This document shows, piece by piece, positions 5,609 through 5,760 of a stretch of 5,760 nucleotides of DNA. Position 1 is the first letter of the stretch; each line of letters starts with the position of its first letter. The DNA comes from UBA5359 sp028699365 [NCBI: bacterium]. GTDB lineage: Bacteria; UBP13; UBA5359. The stretch is taken from positions 1-5,760 of the forward strand of contig JAQVUQ010000189.1 in NCBI GenBank assembly GCA_028699365.1, given 5' to 3'. A program made the position numbers and the translations under genes. Below the pieces are notes generated by a model that made no database searches, was not told the DNA's origin, and saw only the letters and a list, made by a program, of their open reading frames with translations.

Positions 5609-5760
5609 ATGGCGGGTCGAGAAAAGAATCGATGGACTCATTCCGATTACTCGGGACTGGCAACGGAAGCGGCAAGGAGAGTTCTGGTAGAACTTCCCCG
5701 TGTATTGGGAGCTTACTCTGATCGAATAGTTCTGGTTGGCGGCTCGGTTCCACCATTGCT
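5609..5760 (+). CDS. AbiEii-type nucleotidyltransferase toxin, 5' part (cut by window end)
   Basis: ATG 5609 lies one base after the stop of the AbiEi-like gene (TAGGATG), with GAGG at 5599-5602 as a ribosome site; the frame is open for 50 codons to the window edge. The visible part has a polar start, an amphipathic helix (LATEAARRVLVELPRVLG, about 17-34), then DRIVLVGGSVPPLL (38-51). The hydrophobic strand plus GGS is the first motif of the nucleotidyltransferase fold in AbiEii/AbiGii proteins; the DxD metal-binding motif would lie beyond the window. By family, such toxins transfer nucleotides to a cellular target such as tRNA and arrest growth on phage infection. The assignment combines the short motif with position next to an AbiEi gene. 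Catalytic residues cannot be verified here. Confidence 0.68.
   Translation, partial: MAGREKNRWTHSDYSGLATEAARRVLVELPRVLGAYSDRIVLVGGSVPPL

Noticed and set aside
5316-5756. 146-codon minus-strand open frame spanning the AbiEi/AbiEii junction
   Set aside because: The plus strand encodes two family-recognisable proteins here; the reverse frame is serine- and proline-rich with no motif.

Overview
The window looks like a chromosomal accessory region of a Gram-negative bacterium. The flanks are moderately GC-rich, both tRNA genes encode their CCA ends, the tRNA promoter has sigma-70-type -35/-10 boxes, and the transporter fragment resembles proteobacterial DHA2-type MFS proteins. A Desulfobacterota-like or other proteobacterial host is my guess only; no marker here fixes the genus.

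Layout. (1) 1-378: 3' end of a drug-efflux type MFS transporter, interrupted by an in-frame TAA. (2) 435-729: a two-gene tRNA operon, tRNA-Gly(TCC) then tRNA-Arg(TCT), with its own promoter and a terminator-like hairpin. (3) About 800-898: a sharp change to AT-rich DNA, a G8 run and a candidate promoter. (4) 899-3641: a tight, overlapping three-gene operon encoding an HNH-nuclease effector, a 76-residue middle component and an SMC-like ABC ATPase with a DUF2326-type C-terminus. This is the composition of an ABC-three-component (ABC-3C) system, predicted from comparative genomics to act in biological conflict such as phage defence. (5) 3638-4369: a REP-associated IS200-like tyrosine transposase (RAYT) gene with an intact catalytic body but a frameshifted, shortened N-terminus. 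Its remnant begins at the stop codon of the ABC gene. (6) 4361-4506: nested and repeated palindromes, including a perfect 24-bp inverted repeat and a collapsed second copy that contains the ATG of the next gene. (7) 4498-5760+: an AbiEi-type antitoxin/regulator and, one base after its stop, the start of its probable AbiEii-type nucleotidyltransferase toxin, cut by the window edge.

Taken together, this is a small defence island downstream of a tRNA operon. Two unrelated conflict systems (ABC-3C and an AbiE-like type IV toxin-antitoxin pair) are separated by a decayed single-strand transposase. In the first system, the ATPase presumably senses or loops DNA and passes a signal through the small component to the HNH nuclease. 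In the second, the AbiEi-like protein would repress its operon and counter the nucleotidyltransferase toxin. The palindromes upstream are candidate operators. No integrase gene or clear att duplication is visible, so how the island arrived remains open.
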